Positions 8,945 through 18,132 of a stretch of 64,000 nucleotides of DNA are shown in pieces. The position numbers and the translations under genes are program-made. Under the pieces are notes generated by a model that did not search any database, was not told where the DNA came from, and saw only the letters and a program-made list of their open reading frames with translations. Each line of letters opens with the position of its first letter. The first letter of the stretch is position 1. Source of the DNA: Aquirufa rosea. Lineage in GTDB: Bacteria; Bacteroidota; Bacteroidia; Cytophagales; Spirosomataceae. The stretch lies in contig NZ_SDHY01000003.1 in assembly GCF_004118285.1 (NCBI RefSeq), positions 248,001-312,000 on the forward strand, given 5' to 3'.

Positions 8945-8952
8945 TACCTTTG
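8945..8952 (+). promoter_or_regulatory. -7 element of sucD
   Basis: TACCTTTG matches TAnnTTTG exactly and lies 40 nt before the sucD ATG at 8992. The expected upstream TTTG is not evident; the region carries AT-rich runs and a short AAAGCT direct repeat. Confidence 0.55.
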
Positions 8953-8991
8953 GGAAAATTTTTTCGCCTTAGAATAATTAAACCAGACAAA

Positions 8992-9870
8992 ATGAGTGTT
9001 TTAGTAAATAAAAATTCCAAGATTATAGTTCAGGGTTTTACAGGTACGGAAGGAAGTTTTCATGCCGAGCAAATGATTGCTTACGGAACCAATGTGGTAG
9101 GCGGTGTTACTCCAGGTAAAGGTGGTGGAACGCATTTAGATCGTCCTATATTCAACACAGTGGCAGAGGCAGTAGCAAAAGCTGGTGCAGATACGTCCAT
9201 TATTTTTGTTCCTCCTGCTTTTGCAGCAGATGCTATTATGGAAGCTGCTGATGCAGGAATCAAGGTGATTATTTGTATTACAGAAGGTATTCCTACGAAA
9301 GATATGATTGTAGCGAAGGAGTATATTTCTACTAAAGACTGCCGTTTGATTGGTCCTAACTGTCCAGGGGTTATGACTGCAGATGAATGCAAGGTAGGCA
9401 TTATGCCAGGGTTTATTTTTAAGAAGGGAAAAGTGGGTATTGTGTCCAAATCAGGAACATTGACTTATGAGGCGGTTGATCAGTTAACCAAAGCCGGTTT
9501 AGGTCAAACTACTGCCATAGGTATCGGAGGAGATCCCATCATTGGAACTACTACGAAAGAGGCGGTTGAATTACTGATGAATGATCCAGAAACTGAAGGT
9601 ATCGTGATGATTGGCGAGATTGGTGGGGGTATGGAGGCAGAAGCTGCACGTTGGATTAAAGCCGATGGAAATAGAAAGCCAGTAGTTGGGTTTATCGCAG
9701 GTCAGACAGCACCTAAGGGGCGACGTATGGGTCATGCAGGAGCCATTATAGGAGGGGCTGACGATACAGCGGAAGCTAAAATGAAAATTATGCAAGAGTG
9801 CGGCATTCATGTGGTTTATTCGCCAGCAGATATTGGTGAAACCATGTTGAAGGCTCTTTCAGCCAAGTAA
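8992..9870 (+). CDS. sucD: Succinyl-CoA ligase alpha subunit
   Basis: Alpha subunit of the TCA-cycle enzyme that couples succinyl-CoA cleavage to nucleotide triphosphate formation. The 292-residue protein has the CoA-binding N-terminus ([16 protein letters not shown]), the IGPNCPGV region, and the phosphohistidine motif GHAGAIIGG near residue 248. The start ATG at 8992 ([10 protein letters not shown]) matches the family; an upstream in-frame ATG at 8950 would lie at the promoter box. The beta subunit gene sucC is not adjacent. The DUF4271 gene follows 12 nt downstream and may be cotranscribed. Confidence 0.96.
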   Translation: MSVLVNKNSKIIVQGFTGTEGSFHAEQMIAYGTNVVGGVTPGKGGGTHLDRPIFNTVAEAVAKAGADTSIIFVPPAFAADAIMEAADAGIKVIICITEGIPTKDMIVAKEYISTKDCRLIGPNCPGVMTADECKVGIMPGFIFKKGKVGIVSKSGTLTYEAVDQLTKAGLGQTTAIGIGGDPIIGTTTKEAVELLMNDPETEGIVMIGEIGGGMEAEAARWIKADGNRKPVVGFIAGQTAPKGRRMGHAGAIIGGADDTAEAKMKIMQECGIHVVYSPADIGETMLKALSAK

Positions 9871-9882
9871 TATATCTAAGGG

Positions 9883-11082
9883 ATGCTTCCTTTTAGTAAA
9901 AAATCTGTTTCATATTTTGCATTCGTGCCACGGTGGAGCAGATTTTTTTTGTGCCTTATCGTATGTGTTTTATGGCAGAATTCCCATTCAAAGGCGGCAG
10001 TATGGAAGCCCATGCATGCCATTGAAAAAGAATGGCTGGTGTATCAGTCTTCATGGAACAGCTTTTTGCCGTATATTCCAAGCCAACATTACGCATATCA
10101 TTCCAAGTCAATTTTGTTGAATAATCGAGACTATTACCAGGGTTATTTGACCATCAAACCGAAAGAAACTTACCATTTATTTGTTGATGGGGCCTTTCAG
10201 AGGAAACTGGAGAAAGGTATATTGGTCAGATTTTCTTTGGATAGTTTACTTCGTGAACATCAAAAAGATCAAGTCATAGCCACTTTTTATAGTAGCACCC
10301 TGGAAGGTTTGCCAGCTGATCTGAGTATAGAAAAGCGCTTCGATCAAGTGATTGCTCAAAATAGGGAGGTACAATTATTCTTAAATAGAATACCAGCCGT
10401 GTTTACTAATTTTTTCACTTTGGCATTTTTGACCTTGCTAGCCTTTTTGGGTTTATTGTATGCGGGATTCACTAGGTATTTTCAAGTGTATTTTCGTTTT
10501 ATTGATTGGATAAATTGGGAAACGAGAGAAAATGCCATAGTCAAAAGCCCCTTTGCTTTGGCCAATTTATATGTCTTATTTATTTTGAGCCTATTGATCT
10601 CATTAATGGCATTTTACAATGGGATCAAATACCGCGCTGGTGATGCCTTTTTTGTGAACGAGGAAAATTATAACACCTTGCTTCCTTCTTTGTGGTTTAT
10701 CTTTTCTCGCACCTTGTTGGCCTACTTCTTGTTTATTACTCAATATTTTATTTTTCATCTTTTTGCCAATTTATTTAAGCTAAGAGATGTGGCCAATTTT
10801 CATTTTTTTAAATCGATTCAGACGAATATTCAATTCTTTATCTTAGTTTTTTCTGGGATTGGGTTGTATGCTGTCTACCAAGGGCCAGCCTATTCTATTG
10901 ATATGGAAATTGTCTCATATTTATTAAATGCCTATTTGCTCATTCGCTTTGTTTATTTTATTCAGGTCTTTAATAAAACACTATCAGTCAATAAGTTATC
11001 TTTGTATGCGTATTTGATAATCACAGAAGCCATAGTTATTTTATTTGGTGTTAAGGAATTGATATTTCCACAATACACCTAG
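9883..11082 (+). CDS. DUF4271 integral membrane protein
   Basis: A 399-residue protein with an N-terminal signal/anchor, a periplasmic segment of about 130 residues, then six or so hydrophobic helices in the C-terminal 230 residues. Architecture and the following hemD gene match the Bacteroidota DUF4271 family, which commonly sits directly before uroporphyrinogen-III synthase. Its function is unknown to me; the recurrent pairing with hemD suggests, without proving, a role linked to haem or envelope biology. Start ATG 9883 is 12 nt after sucD. Confidence 0.8.
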   Translation: MLPFSKKSVSYFAFVPRWSRFFLCLIVCVLWQNSHSKAAVWKPMHAIEKEWLVYQSSWNSFLPYIPSQHYAYHSKSILLNNRDYYQGYLTIKPKETYHLFVDGAFQRKLEKGILVRFSLDSLLREHQKDQVIATFYSSTLEGLPADLSIEKRFDQVIAQNREVQLFLNRIPAVFTNFFTLAFLTLLAFLGLLYAGFTRYFQVYFRFIDWINWETRENAIVKSPFALANLYVLFILSLLISLMAFYNGIKYRAGDAFFVNEENYNTLLPSLWFIFSRTLLAYFLFITQYFIFHLFANLFKLRDVANFHFFKSIQTNIQFFILVFSGIGLYAVYQGPAYSIDMEIVSYLLNAYLLIRFVYFIQVFNKTLSVNKLSLYAYLIITEAIVILFGVKELIFPQYT

Positions 11083-11113
11083 ACTTAAGAGAGTGATTTT
11101 CAAGATTTTTTTG

Positions 11114-11121
11114 TATATTTG
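11114..11121 (+). promoter_or_regulatory. -7 element of hemD
   Basis: TATATTTG matches TAnnTTTG and is followed by GCC, as often seen in Bacteroidota promoters. It lies 50 nt before the hemD start; the upstream TTTG box is weak or missing. Confidence 0.5.
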
Positions 11122-11171
11122 CCACATAAAATTGACTATTCTAGATTGTTGAGTTAATACAAATTTGATTT

Positions 11172-11960
11172 ATGAGTGAATTAGCTAACGTTGCTACACC
11201 GGATATCAAGCGGTTGAAAAAAGTTAAAAGTATTTTGGTTACTCAAGCAGCTCCTACGGATGCTAAATCTCCTTATTTTGAAATAGAGAAAAAATATGGA
11301 GTTAAAGTCGATTTTCGCCCATTTATTGAGGTTCGTGGTATTGCCTTTAAAGATTTCAGAAAGCAGAAGATCAATATTCTGGAGCATACGGCTATCATTT
11401 TCACGAGTCGCAATGCGATAGATCACTTCTTTAGAATCTGTAAGGAGGCAAAAATTGAAGTTCCTTCTGATATGAAGTATTTCTGTATTACAGAGCAAAC
11501 GGCTAATTACCTTCAGAAATACATTGTGATAAGAAAAAGGAAGGTCTTTACTGGTACTAAGACGGCTTTAGATTTATTGGAAATTATTAAAAAGCATAAA
11601 TCTGAGAAATTCTTATTCCCATGTTCCAACAAGCGTCAAAAAGATTTGCCGGATTACATGGGTACCAATGATTTCCAATTGACGGAGGCAGTGATGTATG
11701 AAACCGTATCTGCTGACCTATCTGATCTCGAAGAAGTGTTTTATGATGTGATTGCATTTTTTAGTCCATCGGGTATTACTTCATTGTTCGAGAACTTTCC
11801 TGATTTTAAGCAAAATAATACACGTATAGCGGCATTTGGTTCTACAACAGCCCAGGCTGTAACCGATGCCGGCTTACTCTTAGATATTCAAGCGCCACTA
11901 CCCAATGCACCTTCTATGACGGGTGCCTTAGAGCATTACATCAAGCAGGCGAATGCCTAA
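11172..11960 (+). CDS. hemD: Uroporphyrinogen-III synthase
   Basis: A 262-residue cytosolic protein matching the HemD fold: two alternating alpha/beta domains, with the typical phrases IIFTSRNAIDHFF near residue 76, a central KKHKSEKFLFPCSNK stretch, and FFSPSGITSLFENF near 200, followed by AAFGSTTAQAV. It cyclises hydroxymethylbilane to uroporphyrinogen III in tetrapyrrole synthesis. HemD is poorly conserved, so the assignment rests on these motifs plus the DUF4271 neighbour. hemC, giving its substrate, lies about 22 kb away at 33317-34243. A terminator follows. Confidence 0.88.
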   Translation: MSELANVATPDIKRLKKVKSILVTQAAPTDAKSPYFEIEKKYGVKVDFRPFIEVRGIAFKDFRKQKINILEHTAIIFTSRNAIDHFFRICKEAKIEVPSDMKYFCITEQTANYLQKYIVIRKRKVFTGTKTALDLLEIIKKHKSEKFLFPCSNKRQKDLPDYMGTNDFQLTEAVMYETVSADLSDLEEVFYDVIAFFSPSGITSLFENFPDFKQNNTRIAAFGSTTAQAVTDAGLLLDIQAPLPNAPSMTGALEHYIKQANA

Positions 11961-11965
11961 AATTT

Positions 11966-11990
11966 AAAGCCCCGATTCGGGGCTTTTTTA
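11966..11990 (+). terminator. Rho-independent terminator after hemD
   Basis: AAAGCCCCG and CGGGGCTTT arms close on a three-base loop and run into six T residues, six bases after the hemD stop. It separates hemD from the type IX secretion locus. Confidence 0.9.
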
Positions 11991-12073
11991 TTAATATGTG
12001 CTTGGGAATTTTCTCATTTGAAAATATTGCTTATTTTTAGCCATCTAATTGCCTAACAAGCTAAAAATTGAAT

Positions 12074-13075
12074 ATGCGCTTCCAAAAGCACCTAGCTTCG
12101 GTTCCTGCTTTCACAGTTCTGTGTTTCTGCATAGTATGGCTATTAGGAGGGCTAAATATATATGCTCAACAGGATCCTGGCTTGAGTATGTTTCATTTGA
12201 ATTCGATAAATCAAAACCCTGCCAATTCGGGCTTAAGAGGGGCATCATTTGCCCAATTGCATTACCGTAATCAATGGACACAATATGAGGCCACAGTAGA
12301 AGGGCCGGGTAACTTAGGAACTCAGTTATTAGCAGTATCGCTTCCTATTAGTAAAATGAATTTGGGTGTTGGCCTGATAGTGATGTCTGACAAAACTCCA
12401 TCTGGTGTCGGCCAACAAGGTATGAAGTTGCAGGTGGCCTATCATTATGCTATTGGTGAAGCCATTTTGTCTATGGGTATCAGGGGAGGATTGCAAGGGA
12501 AATCTTTCGATGGACGTGTTTACCGAATCCGTGATGATAATGATCCCATTGCCAGTCAATTGTCTGGAAAAGTGATCAGTCAAAATCAGTTTGATGTAGG
12601 TGCTGGGATAATATATTCTAAGGATAACTGGCAAGTGGGATTGTCTGCAGACCATATCACTTCACCTAAGTTTACGATGGATACACCGCAGGGGAATTTA
12701 GCTGTTCCATTGATAGCGGCGGTTAATGGGTCGGCAGAATTAGCGCTTTCCGAGAATTTTTCAGTTATGCCATTTGGGCAGCTTAGGTATTATTCAGGTA
12801 GATTTTTACCAGAGCTAGGCTCTAGATTAGGCTTTAAAGATATGTTTTGGGCAGGAGGTTCGTTCCGATTAAACGATGCGGCCATAGCCATGGCTGGACT
12901 ATCCTTACTTAGACAAAAATTAGATATTGGATATTCATTGGATGTATCAGTGGTGCAAGCAGCGGTTAAGGCACCATTGACACATGAAATATTTGTTCGG
13001 TTTCAGTTGCCATCATTTCAACCCAATGGAATCAAGGGATTGCCAGTTAGAACACCTAGGTTTAAGATTTTATAG
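12074..13075 (+). CDS. porP: PorP/SprF-family type IX secretion outer-membrane protein
   Basis: A 333-residue beta-barrel protein with an N-terminal signal peptide (cleavage near IYAQQDPG). The sequence after the signal, with FHLNSINQNPANSG, is the hallmark of the PorP/SprF family: outer-membrane proteins that partner the T9SS core or its surface-attached substrates. Position immediately before gldKLMN matches the porP-porK-porL-porM-porN order known from Porphyromonas, which favours the true PorP orthologue over one of the usual SprF paralogues. The ATG at 12074 is preferred to a TTG two codons earlier. Confidence 0.88.
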   Translation: MRFQKHLASVPAFTVLCFCIVWLLGGLNIYAQQDPGLSMFHLNSINQNPANSGLRGASFAQLHYRNQWTQYEATVEGPGNLGTQLLAVSLPISKMNLGVGLIVMSDKTPSGVGQQGMKLQVAYHYAIGEAILSMGIRGGLQGKSFDGRVYRIRDDNDPIASQLSGKVISQNQFDVGAGIIYSKDNWQVGLSADHITSPKFTMDTPQGNLAVPLIAAVNGSAELALSENFSVMPFGQLRYYSGRFLPELGSRLGFKDMFWAGGSFRLNDAAIAMAGLSLLRQKLDIGYSLDVSVVQAAVKAPLTHEIFVRFQLPSFQPNGIKGLPVRTPRFKIL

Positions 13076-13234
13076 GATTAAAAATAAGGTATAAAATTTT
13101 GTACTTTTACTGAAATATTCCTAGAAAATGCTTTAAATTTGGGGAATTTGAATGAGTGTAAGTAGGATTAATTGGAGTAAAAACAATTTTTAATGCCGGC
13201 TTACGTTAACAAACAGTAATTTTAATTTGCTTTT

Positions 13235-14347
13235 ATGAATTTTCAATTTGTTGAAAAGAGATTAATATGGGGGCTTTCCATTTTGGCAATGGCTGTTGTA
13301 TTAAACAGTTGCGGTTCCAAAAATTCAGGTGGGTCTAAGACATTAAGTAGTAAAAAAGGCTCCTCAGGAAAAGGGATCTTGGGAATAGGAAAAGCTGGTA
13401 AAGAAGTTCCAGGTGTACAAAACGGAGAGATTGTTGCTACTACGCGCAAGGGATGGTCTCAACCAACTCCATATGGTATGGTTTTGGTGCCATCAGGTAG
13501 TTATATGATGGGTCAGGCGGATGAAGAAGTATCTCGTGCTGGTGTGAATTTTAACAAGCGTGTGACGGTGGCTGCCTTCTACATGGACGATACAGAAATT
13601 ACCAACCATGAGTATCGGCAGTTTACTTATGCTTTATTAAAGGATTCTGTTTCTGTTTTAGGGGAGGATAAAATCATGTCCGAATACTATCCGGATACTA
13701 CAGTTTGGAAGCGTGATTTCACTTATCACAACGGTGATCCCATGACAGAATACTATTTCTCAAGTCCAGCATTTGATCAATACCCAGTAGTGGGTGTTAG
13801 CTGGGTTGCTTCTAAGTATTTTTGTTTATGGAGAAGCAAGTTGATGAATGATTATCGTAGAAAGCAAGGTCAATTTATATTGCCAAGATTTGAGTTGCCA
13901 TCAGAGTCTGAGTGGGAGTGGGCGGCACGTGGAGGAAGAGCTTCTGCCAAATATCCATGGGGTAACCCTTATATTTCCAATGCCAAAGGTTGTCTTTTAG
14001 CTAATTTTAAACCTCATCGCGGTAATTATGATGCGGATGGGTATTCATATACTGCTCCTGCAAATGCCTATGATCCGAATGATTTTGGTTTATACAATAT
14101 GGCTGGTAATGTAGCAGAGTGGTGTGAAGATGCCTATGCAGATAACGCGGTAGCGGTCACTTGGGACTTAAATACTGTGAATAAAGATGCAGATGAGCCA
14201 AGAAAAGTGACTCGTGGAGGTTCTTGGAAGGATATTGCCTATTACTTGGAGACAGGTACCAGAGCTTATGAATTGGAACAAAATAAGCGTTCATATATTG
14301 GATTTAGATGTATGATGCGTTATTTAGGTCGTCCTAAACAAAATTAA
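13235..14347 (+). CDS. gldK: Gliding/T9SS lipoprotein GldK
   Basis: A 370-residue lipoprotein (Cys26 in VLNSC) with a basic, low-complexity linker and then a formylglycine-generating-enzyme-like (SUMF1) domain: GMVLVPSGSYMMGQ near residue 80, ELPSESEWEWAARGG around 220-235, NMAGNVAEWCEDAY near 288 and a C-terminal GFRCMMRY. In T9SS this fold is structural: GldK/PorK with GldN/PorN builds the periplasmic ring under the outer membrane. It is shorter than the Flavobacterium protein. GldJ shares the domain, but the following gldL-gldM-gldN order identifies GldK. It opens a four-gene operon ending at a terminator. Confidence 0.93.
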   Translation: MNFQFVEKRLIWGLSILAMAVVLNSCGSKNSGGSKTLSSKKGSSGKGILGIGKAGKEVPGVQNGEIVATTRKGWSQPTPYGMVLVPSGSYMMGQADEEVSRAGVNFNKRVTVAAFYMDDTEITNHEYRQFTYALLKDSVSVLGEDKIMSEYYPDTTVWKRDFTYHNGDPMTEYYFSSPAFDQYPVVGVSWVASKYFCLWRSKLMNDYRRKQGQFILPRFELPSESEWEWAARGGRASAKYPWGNPYISNAKGCLLANFKPHRGNYDADGYSYTAPANAYDPNDFGLYNMAGNVAEWCEDAYADNAVAVTWDLNTVNKDADEPRKVTRGGSWKDIAYYLETGTRAYELEQNKRSYIGFRCMMRYLGRPKQN

Positions 14348-14387
14348 TCATATTCCTTTACTGAATTTATAATAGAATCTTTTTAAC

Positions 14388-15140
14388 ATGGAAAAATCAA
14401 TCAATGTCATTGCTAGTTTTGGTGCAGCAGTTGTAATTGTAGGAGCCTTATTTAAAATTGTACACTGGAACGGTGCCAACGAAATGTTGATGATAGGTAT
14501 GTTCACTGAAGCTGCCATTTTTATTTTATTTGGAGTATTGTACTTGCAAGCTAAGCCAGAGAAAACCTATGAATGGGAAAGAGTTTATCCAGAATTGGTT
14601 GGAGGAGCTCCTGCATCTAGACCAACATCTACGGCTGGAGTTGATGCCTTATCTAATCTAAAAGGATTGGGTCCTGATGTGGTAGAAGGTTTGACAAAGA
14701 GTTTAAAAGGTTTAACGGAAACTGCTAACAGTTTACAAGACATTTCCAAGGCTACAGTTGCAACGCAAGATTTTGTAAAATCATTATCTTCTTCATCTGA
14801 GTCTTTGAGTACATTGAATAAATCGGTGTCTGAAGCGGCTAATTCCTTGGGTGCTATATCGGTTTCTTCTTCTGAGGCTGCTAAATATGCTCAGCAATAT
14901 GCTAAGGCAGGAGATCAGCTAGCCACCTTAAATTCCATTTATGAGTCAGAGATTCAGGAAGCTACTAAGCATTTGAAAGCCATTAATAGTTATTATGGCA
15001 ATGTTAATTTAACTGTTGAGCAAATGGCGGCTACTCAAAAAGATGCTGAATTGTTTAAAGCTGAGTTGGCGAAATTGAATGCCAATATTCAATCATTGAA
15101 TCAGGTATATGGTAGTATGTTAACGGCTATGAAAGGCTAA
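14388..15140 (+). CDS. gldL: T9SS/gliding motor inner-membrane protein GldL
   Basis: A 250-residue protein with two closely spaced membrane helices in its first 55 residues, a short loop KIVHWNGANE between them, and a long cytoplasmic helical tail rich in Ser/Ala/Leu. GldL surrounds the GldM dimer and couples proton flow to rotation. Glu32 and Glu41 lie in or near the second helix; Glu41 is a plausible counterpart of the proton-path glutamate reported for Flavobacterium GldL. It begins 40 nt after gldK. Confidence 0.93.
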   Translation: MEKSINVIASFGAAVVIVGALFKIVHWNGANEMLMIGMFTEAAIFILFGVLYLQAKPEKTYEWERVYPELVGGAPASRPTSTAGVDALSNLKGLGPDVVEGLTKSLKGLTETANSLQDISKATVATQDFVKSLSSSSESLSTLNKSVSEAANSLGAISVSSSEAAKYAQQYAKAGDQLATLNSIYESEIQEATKHLKAINSYYGNVNLTVEQMAATQKDAELFKAELAKLNANIQSLNQVYGSMLTAMKG

Positions 15141-15174
15141 TTTTTCCACTTTAGCGCTTTGATATCATAAATAT

Positions 15175-16770
15175 ATGGCAAGTTTAAAAGAGACCCCCCG
15201 GCAGAAAATGATCGGGATGATGTATTTGGTACTCACCGCCCTGTTAGCATTGCAGGTTAGTGATGCCTTATTACAGAAGTTTACCTTGTTAAATAACAGT
15301 TTGGAGATAGCCAACCAGTCGGCCAGTTCTAAAAACAAAAGTATGGTTTCTGGAATTGAGGATAGAATTAAGGATCTTCCTAATCCAGCGGCTTATGTAG
15401 ATGTTTTAAGAAAAGCTGGCGAGGTCCGTAAATTAGCCGATGCCTTAGTCAATCACATCGATGGCATTAAATCTAAGGTAATTGAAGCGGGCGGAGGCAT
15501 TGATCCAGAGACGGGTACCATCAAGAATCCAAAGGAAGAGGAGAAGGTATTTGAATTAATGGTTGGAGCAAACTCTAAAGGAGAGGCCTACACATTAATT
15601 CCTATGTTTGATGATTATGTAAGCAAACTGCAAAAGATTGCTGATCCAGGGACCAAATTCCCTTCTTTGGCCTTAGCTGCCAAGGATGATCCGGTAGCTA
15701 GTCGTGATGCGGCTCAGTCTAATAAAGATTTTGCAGAGTTGAACTTTGAGAATACACCAGTTCCTGCAGCCTTGGCCACTTTAAGCCAAAAGCAGGCGGA
15801 AATTAGACGTTATGAGACGGAAGTATTAAGTCAATTGGCTGCTAAAGTAGGAGCGAAAGAAATTAAGTTCGATAAAGTATTTGCGCAAGTATCTGCTAAT
15901 GCTAACACGGTAGTAGCTGGTATGGAATATCAAGCAGAAGTGTTTATTGCTGCTACTTCCTCTGGATTTACCCCACGTATGAGCTTAAATGGCGCCTCTA
16001 TTCCGGTAGTGGATGGTCGTGGCCAGATTAAGTTTAAGACATCGGGTGGAGGATATGATGCTAATGGCCTTTCTAAAAAGACTTATACTGCCACAGTATC
16101 TTACATGAGCCCTGCTGGTCCTAAGACAGAGTCTATTCAAAAAGAGTATTTTGTTTTAAAGCCTACCTATAATATTGAGACAGCTACCTTGCCAGCACTT
16201 TATTTAGGCTGTGCCAATCGTCTTAGTGTGGTGAGTCCTGGATTGGGAGCTTTGTGGAATCCACAGTTTACAGCGGAAGGAGGAGAGGTAATTCCAGGTC
16301 AAAATAGAGGAAAGGTTACCATTGTTCCATCCTCAGCGACCATCACATTAAATGTCAATAATGGGGGTACTTTGTTAGGAAAAGAAACCTTTAAAGTTCG
16401 ACGTGTTCCAAGACCAGAGGTGCGTATTTTTGGAAATGGTGGCGAGTTAAACGAGAAAAGAGGTACCAGTGCATCAGGTTTAAGAACTTTAGATGCAAGA
16501 GCTATAGCTGATGAGTCCTTTAAAGCAACAAATCCAGATGATGCTAACTACCGTGTAGCCAGTGTGTATGTTGCTTTAGTGCGTGGTCAAAGAAAAATTG
16601 ACGAAATAGCTAATTTGCCTGGTTCTGGGTCAATAGCTAAGTTAGCCGCTCAGGCACAGCCTGGTGATCGCTATTACATTGAAGTAAAAGAAGTTCAAAG
16701 AAAGAATTTTAAAGGTTCTATTGAAACCATACCTATTTCTATGGTTAAAAATATTCCTTTGAGTGATTAG
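15175..16770 (+). CDS. gldM: T9SS/gliding motor shaft protein GldM
   Basis: A 531-residue protein that begins with a cytoplasmic stub carrying MASLKETPRQKMIGMMYLV, one membrane helix near residues 15-35, and a long periplasmic part made of helical then Ig-like beta domains. It forms the central dimeric shaft that spans the periplasm from GldL to the GldK/GldN ring. Length and N-terminal motif match PorM/GldM. It starts 34 nt after gldL and is followed by gldN after 13 nt. Confidence 0.95.
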   Translation: MASLKETPRQKMIGMMYLVLTALLALQVSDALLQKFTLLNNSLEIANQSASSKNKSMVSGIEDRIKDLPNPAAYVDVLRKAGEVRKLADALVNHIDGIKSKVIEAGGGIDPETGTIKNPKEEEKVFELMVGANSKGEAYTLIPMFDDYVSKLQKIADPGTKFPSLALAAKDDPVASRDAAQSNKDFAELNFENTPVPAALATLSQKQAEIRRYETEVLSQLAAKVGAKEIKFDKVFAQVSANANTVVAGMEYQAEVFIAATSSGFTPRMSLNGASIPVVDGRGQIKFKTSGGGYDANGLSKKTYTATVSYMSPAGPKTESIQKEYFVLKPTYNIETATLPALYLGCANRLSVVSPGLGALWNPQFTAEGGEVIPGQNRGKVTIVPSSATITLNVNNGGTLLGKETFKVRRVPRPEVRIFGNGGELNEKRGTSASGLRTLDARAIADESFKATNPDDANYRVASVYVALVRGQRKIDEIANLPGSGSIAKLAAQAQPGDRYYIEVKEVQRKNFKGSIETIPISMVKNIPLSD

Positions 16771-16783
16771 GAAAACCCTGTTT

Positions 16784-17692
16784 ATGAAATCGTTAAAACA
16801 ATTGTTTTTGGTAGTATTTTCTTTAGTGAGTGGCTTTGCTGCCACGGCTCAAGAAAAGCCTTTAGATGAATCTAAATTGAATTCAGTGCGTCCTATAGAC
16901 CCTGCAAATATTCATTATAAGGCTCGTTTATGGCGTAGAATGGATTTGAATGAAAAAATAAACCAACCATTTTTTTCAGTCAATAATGAAATTTCTAAAT
17001 TTTTGGTTGAATGGGTAGAGGCCGGCATTCTAACCCCTTACGTGAATGATTCCCTGATTACCAAATTAACGGTAGCTCAGTTTAAGGAAAAATTACGTAT
17101 GGATGATTCAATTGGAGAGGGGAGTCTTTCTGAAGCAGAAAAAGCAGCAGGTTTTGGGGCTGAGGGTTCTGACAAAAAAGCTGCGGCAGAAGATGATGGT
17201 TGGGGGACAACAAACAAACCAGGCACCGCTGCTAAGAAAAATGATGATTTTGACGCTAAGCCAGTGGCTAATTTAGATTCTTACTTTTTTCCAAAGGAAC
17301 TTTCTATCATTGAAATTAAGGAAGATGCCATTATCGATCGTCAGAGATCTAGGTTGTATTTTGATATTCAAGCGTTGACTTTGATCATTCCAGCATCTAA
17401 AACCAAGGCAGGATTTGATAAGCCAGTAGCATCATTCCGTTACAAAGATGTGTACAAATTGTTCAGAAGTAATCCGAATTGCATTTGGTATAATTCTGAA
17501 AATGAGACGCAGCATAAAAATATGGCAGATGCCTTTGATTTGAGAATGTTTCAAGCTAGAATTATTAAAAAAGGTAATGCAGAGAATAAGTTCTTAACTG
17601 ACATCTACAGCTCAGATCGTGAGGGTCTATTAATGTCCCAACAGTTAGAGCATAAATTATTGGAGATGGAGCATGATATGTGGGAGAATTAA
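16784..17692 (+). CDS. gldN: T9SS ring protein GldN
   Basis: A 302-residue periplasmic protein with a Sec signal (ending near ATAQEK). The GldN/PorN core is visible as RPIDPANIHYKARLWRRMDL near residue 36, SLIIEIKEDAIIDRQRSRL-like sequence near 175, and the C-terminal ARIIKKGNAENKFL. GldN binds GldK to form the outer-membrane-associated ring. Between about residues 108 and 160 there is a Lys/Asp/Ala/Gly-rich low-complexity insertion that looks disordered. The ATG at 16784 begins the signal peptide; an upstream frame extension overlaps the gldM stop. Last gene of the locus. Confidence 0.93.
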   Translation: MKSLKQLFLVVFSLVSGFAATAQEKPLDESKLNSVRPIDPANIHYKARLWRRMDLNEKINQPFFSVNNEISKFLVEWVEAGILTPYVNDSLITKLTVAQFKEKLRMDDSIGEGSLSEAEKAAGFGAEGSDKKAAAEDDGWGTTNKPGTAAKKNDDFDAKPVANLDSYFFPKELSIIEIKEDAIIDRQRSRLYFDIQALTLIIPASKTKAGFDKPVASFRYKDVYKLFRSNPNCIWYNSENETQHKNMADAFDLRMFQARIIKKGNAENKFLTDIYSSDREGLLMSQQLEHKLLEMEHDMWEN

Positions 17693-17719
17693 TTTCCCAG
17701 TTGTAGTTTTTTTATTGAA

Positions 17720-17747
17720 GAGGAAGCATTTGCTTCCTCTTTTTTTT
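17720..17747 (+). terminator. Rho-independent terminator closing the gld operon
   Basis: GAGGAAGCA (17720-17728) and TGCTTCCTC (17731-17739) form an 8-bp stem with a small loop, followed by eight T residues. It ends porP-gldKLMN transcription before the HTH gene. Confidence 0.92.
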
Positions 17748-17753
17748 CAGTTA

Positions 17754-17779
17754 ACTGATAACGTAAAAGAATTATCAGT
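17754..17779. promoter_or_regulatory. Inverted repeat, candidate operator of the HTH gene
   Basis: Perfect 8-bp arms ACTGATAA (17754-17761) and TTATCAGT (17772-17779) with a 10-nt spacer lie between the gld terminator and the small HTH gene, where its promoter must be. No T-tract follows, so it is not a terminator. Autoregulation is an inference. Confidence 0.45.
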
Positions 17780-17836
17780 GAAACCATTTTTGTTTTATCA
17801 GGCATGTATGAAATTGTGGGAAAAAACCTTTCCACT

Positions 17837-18100
17837 ATGCAATGTCTTAAACAATTAGAACGATTACACCGAATTCATCGCTTAATCCAGCATGAATCAA
17901 CAGGATCTGCGGCCAATTTGGCTGCTCATTTACAAATATCTCCTCGGCAGCTGGGGGCTTATATCGAAGTATTGAAAGATATGGGGGCACCCATAACCTT
18001 TTGCTCAGTCATTAAGAGTTATAAATATAGTTCACCTGTAAGGTTTCAATTTGATTTACGTCTTTTTGTGGCTGATAAATTGGTTTATTCTTTGGATTAG
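17837..18100 (+). CDS. Small helix-turn-helix protein
   Basis: An 87-residue protein (MQCLKQLERLHRIH start) with a winged-helix HTH_11/DeoR-type N-terminus: a helix of LERLHRIHRLIQHESTG, then NLAAHLQISPRQLGAYIEVL as the recognition helix-turn-helix, and a wing around GAPITF. Similar short HTH proteins without an effector domain occur across Bacteroidota; I know no function. An ATG at 17804 would add 11 residues, but the start at 17837 matches the usual beginning of such proteins. It lies directly before pyk, whose upstream DNA contains a long inverted repeat. Confidence 0.7.
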   Translation: MQCLKQLERLHRIHRLIQHESTGSAANLAAHLQISPRQLGAYIEVLKDMGAPITFCSVIKSYKYSSPVRFQFDLRLFVADKLVYSLD

Positions 18101-18132
18101 TTTGATTACTAGGAATTTTGGATATGATTTAA

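Noticed and set aside
9081-9449. Minus-strand 122-codon frame inside sucD
   Set aside because: Antisense shadow of a well-conserved gene; composition follows sucD codon use.
12074-17692. T9SS locus as a new secretion system
   Set aside because: Gene order and protein motifs match the known porP-gldKLMN locus, so it is not undescribed.
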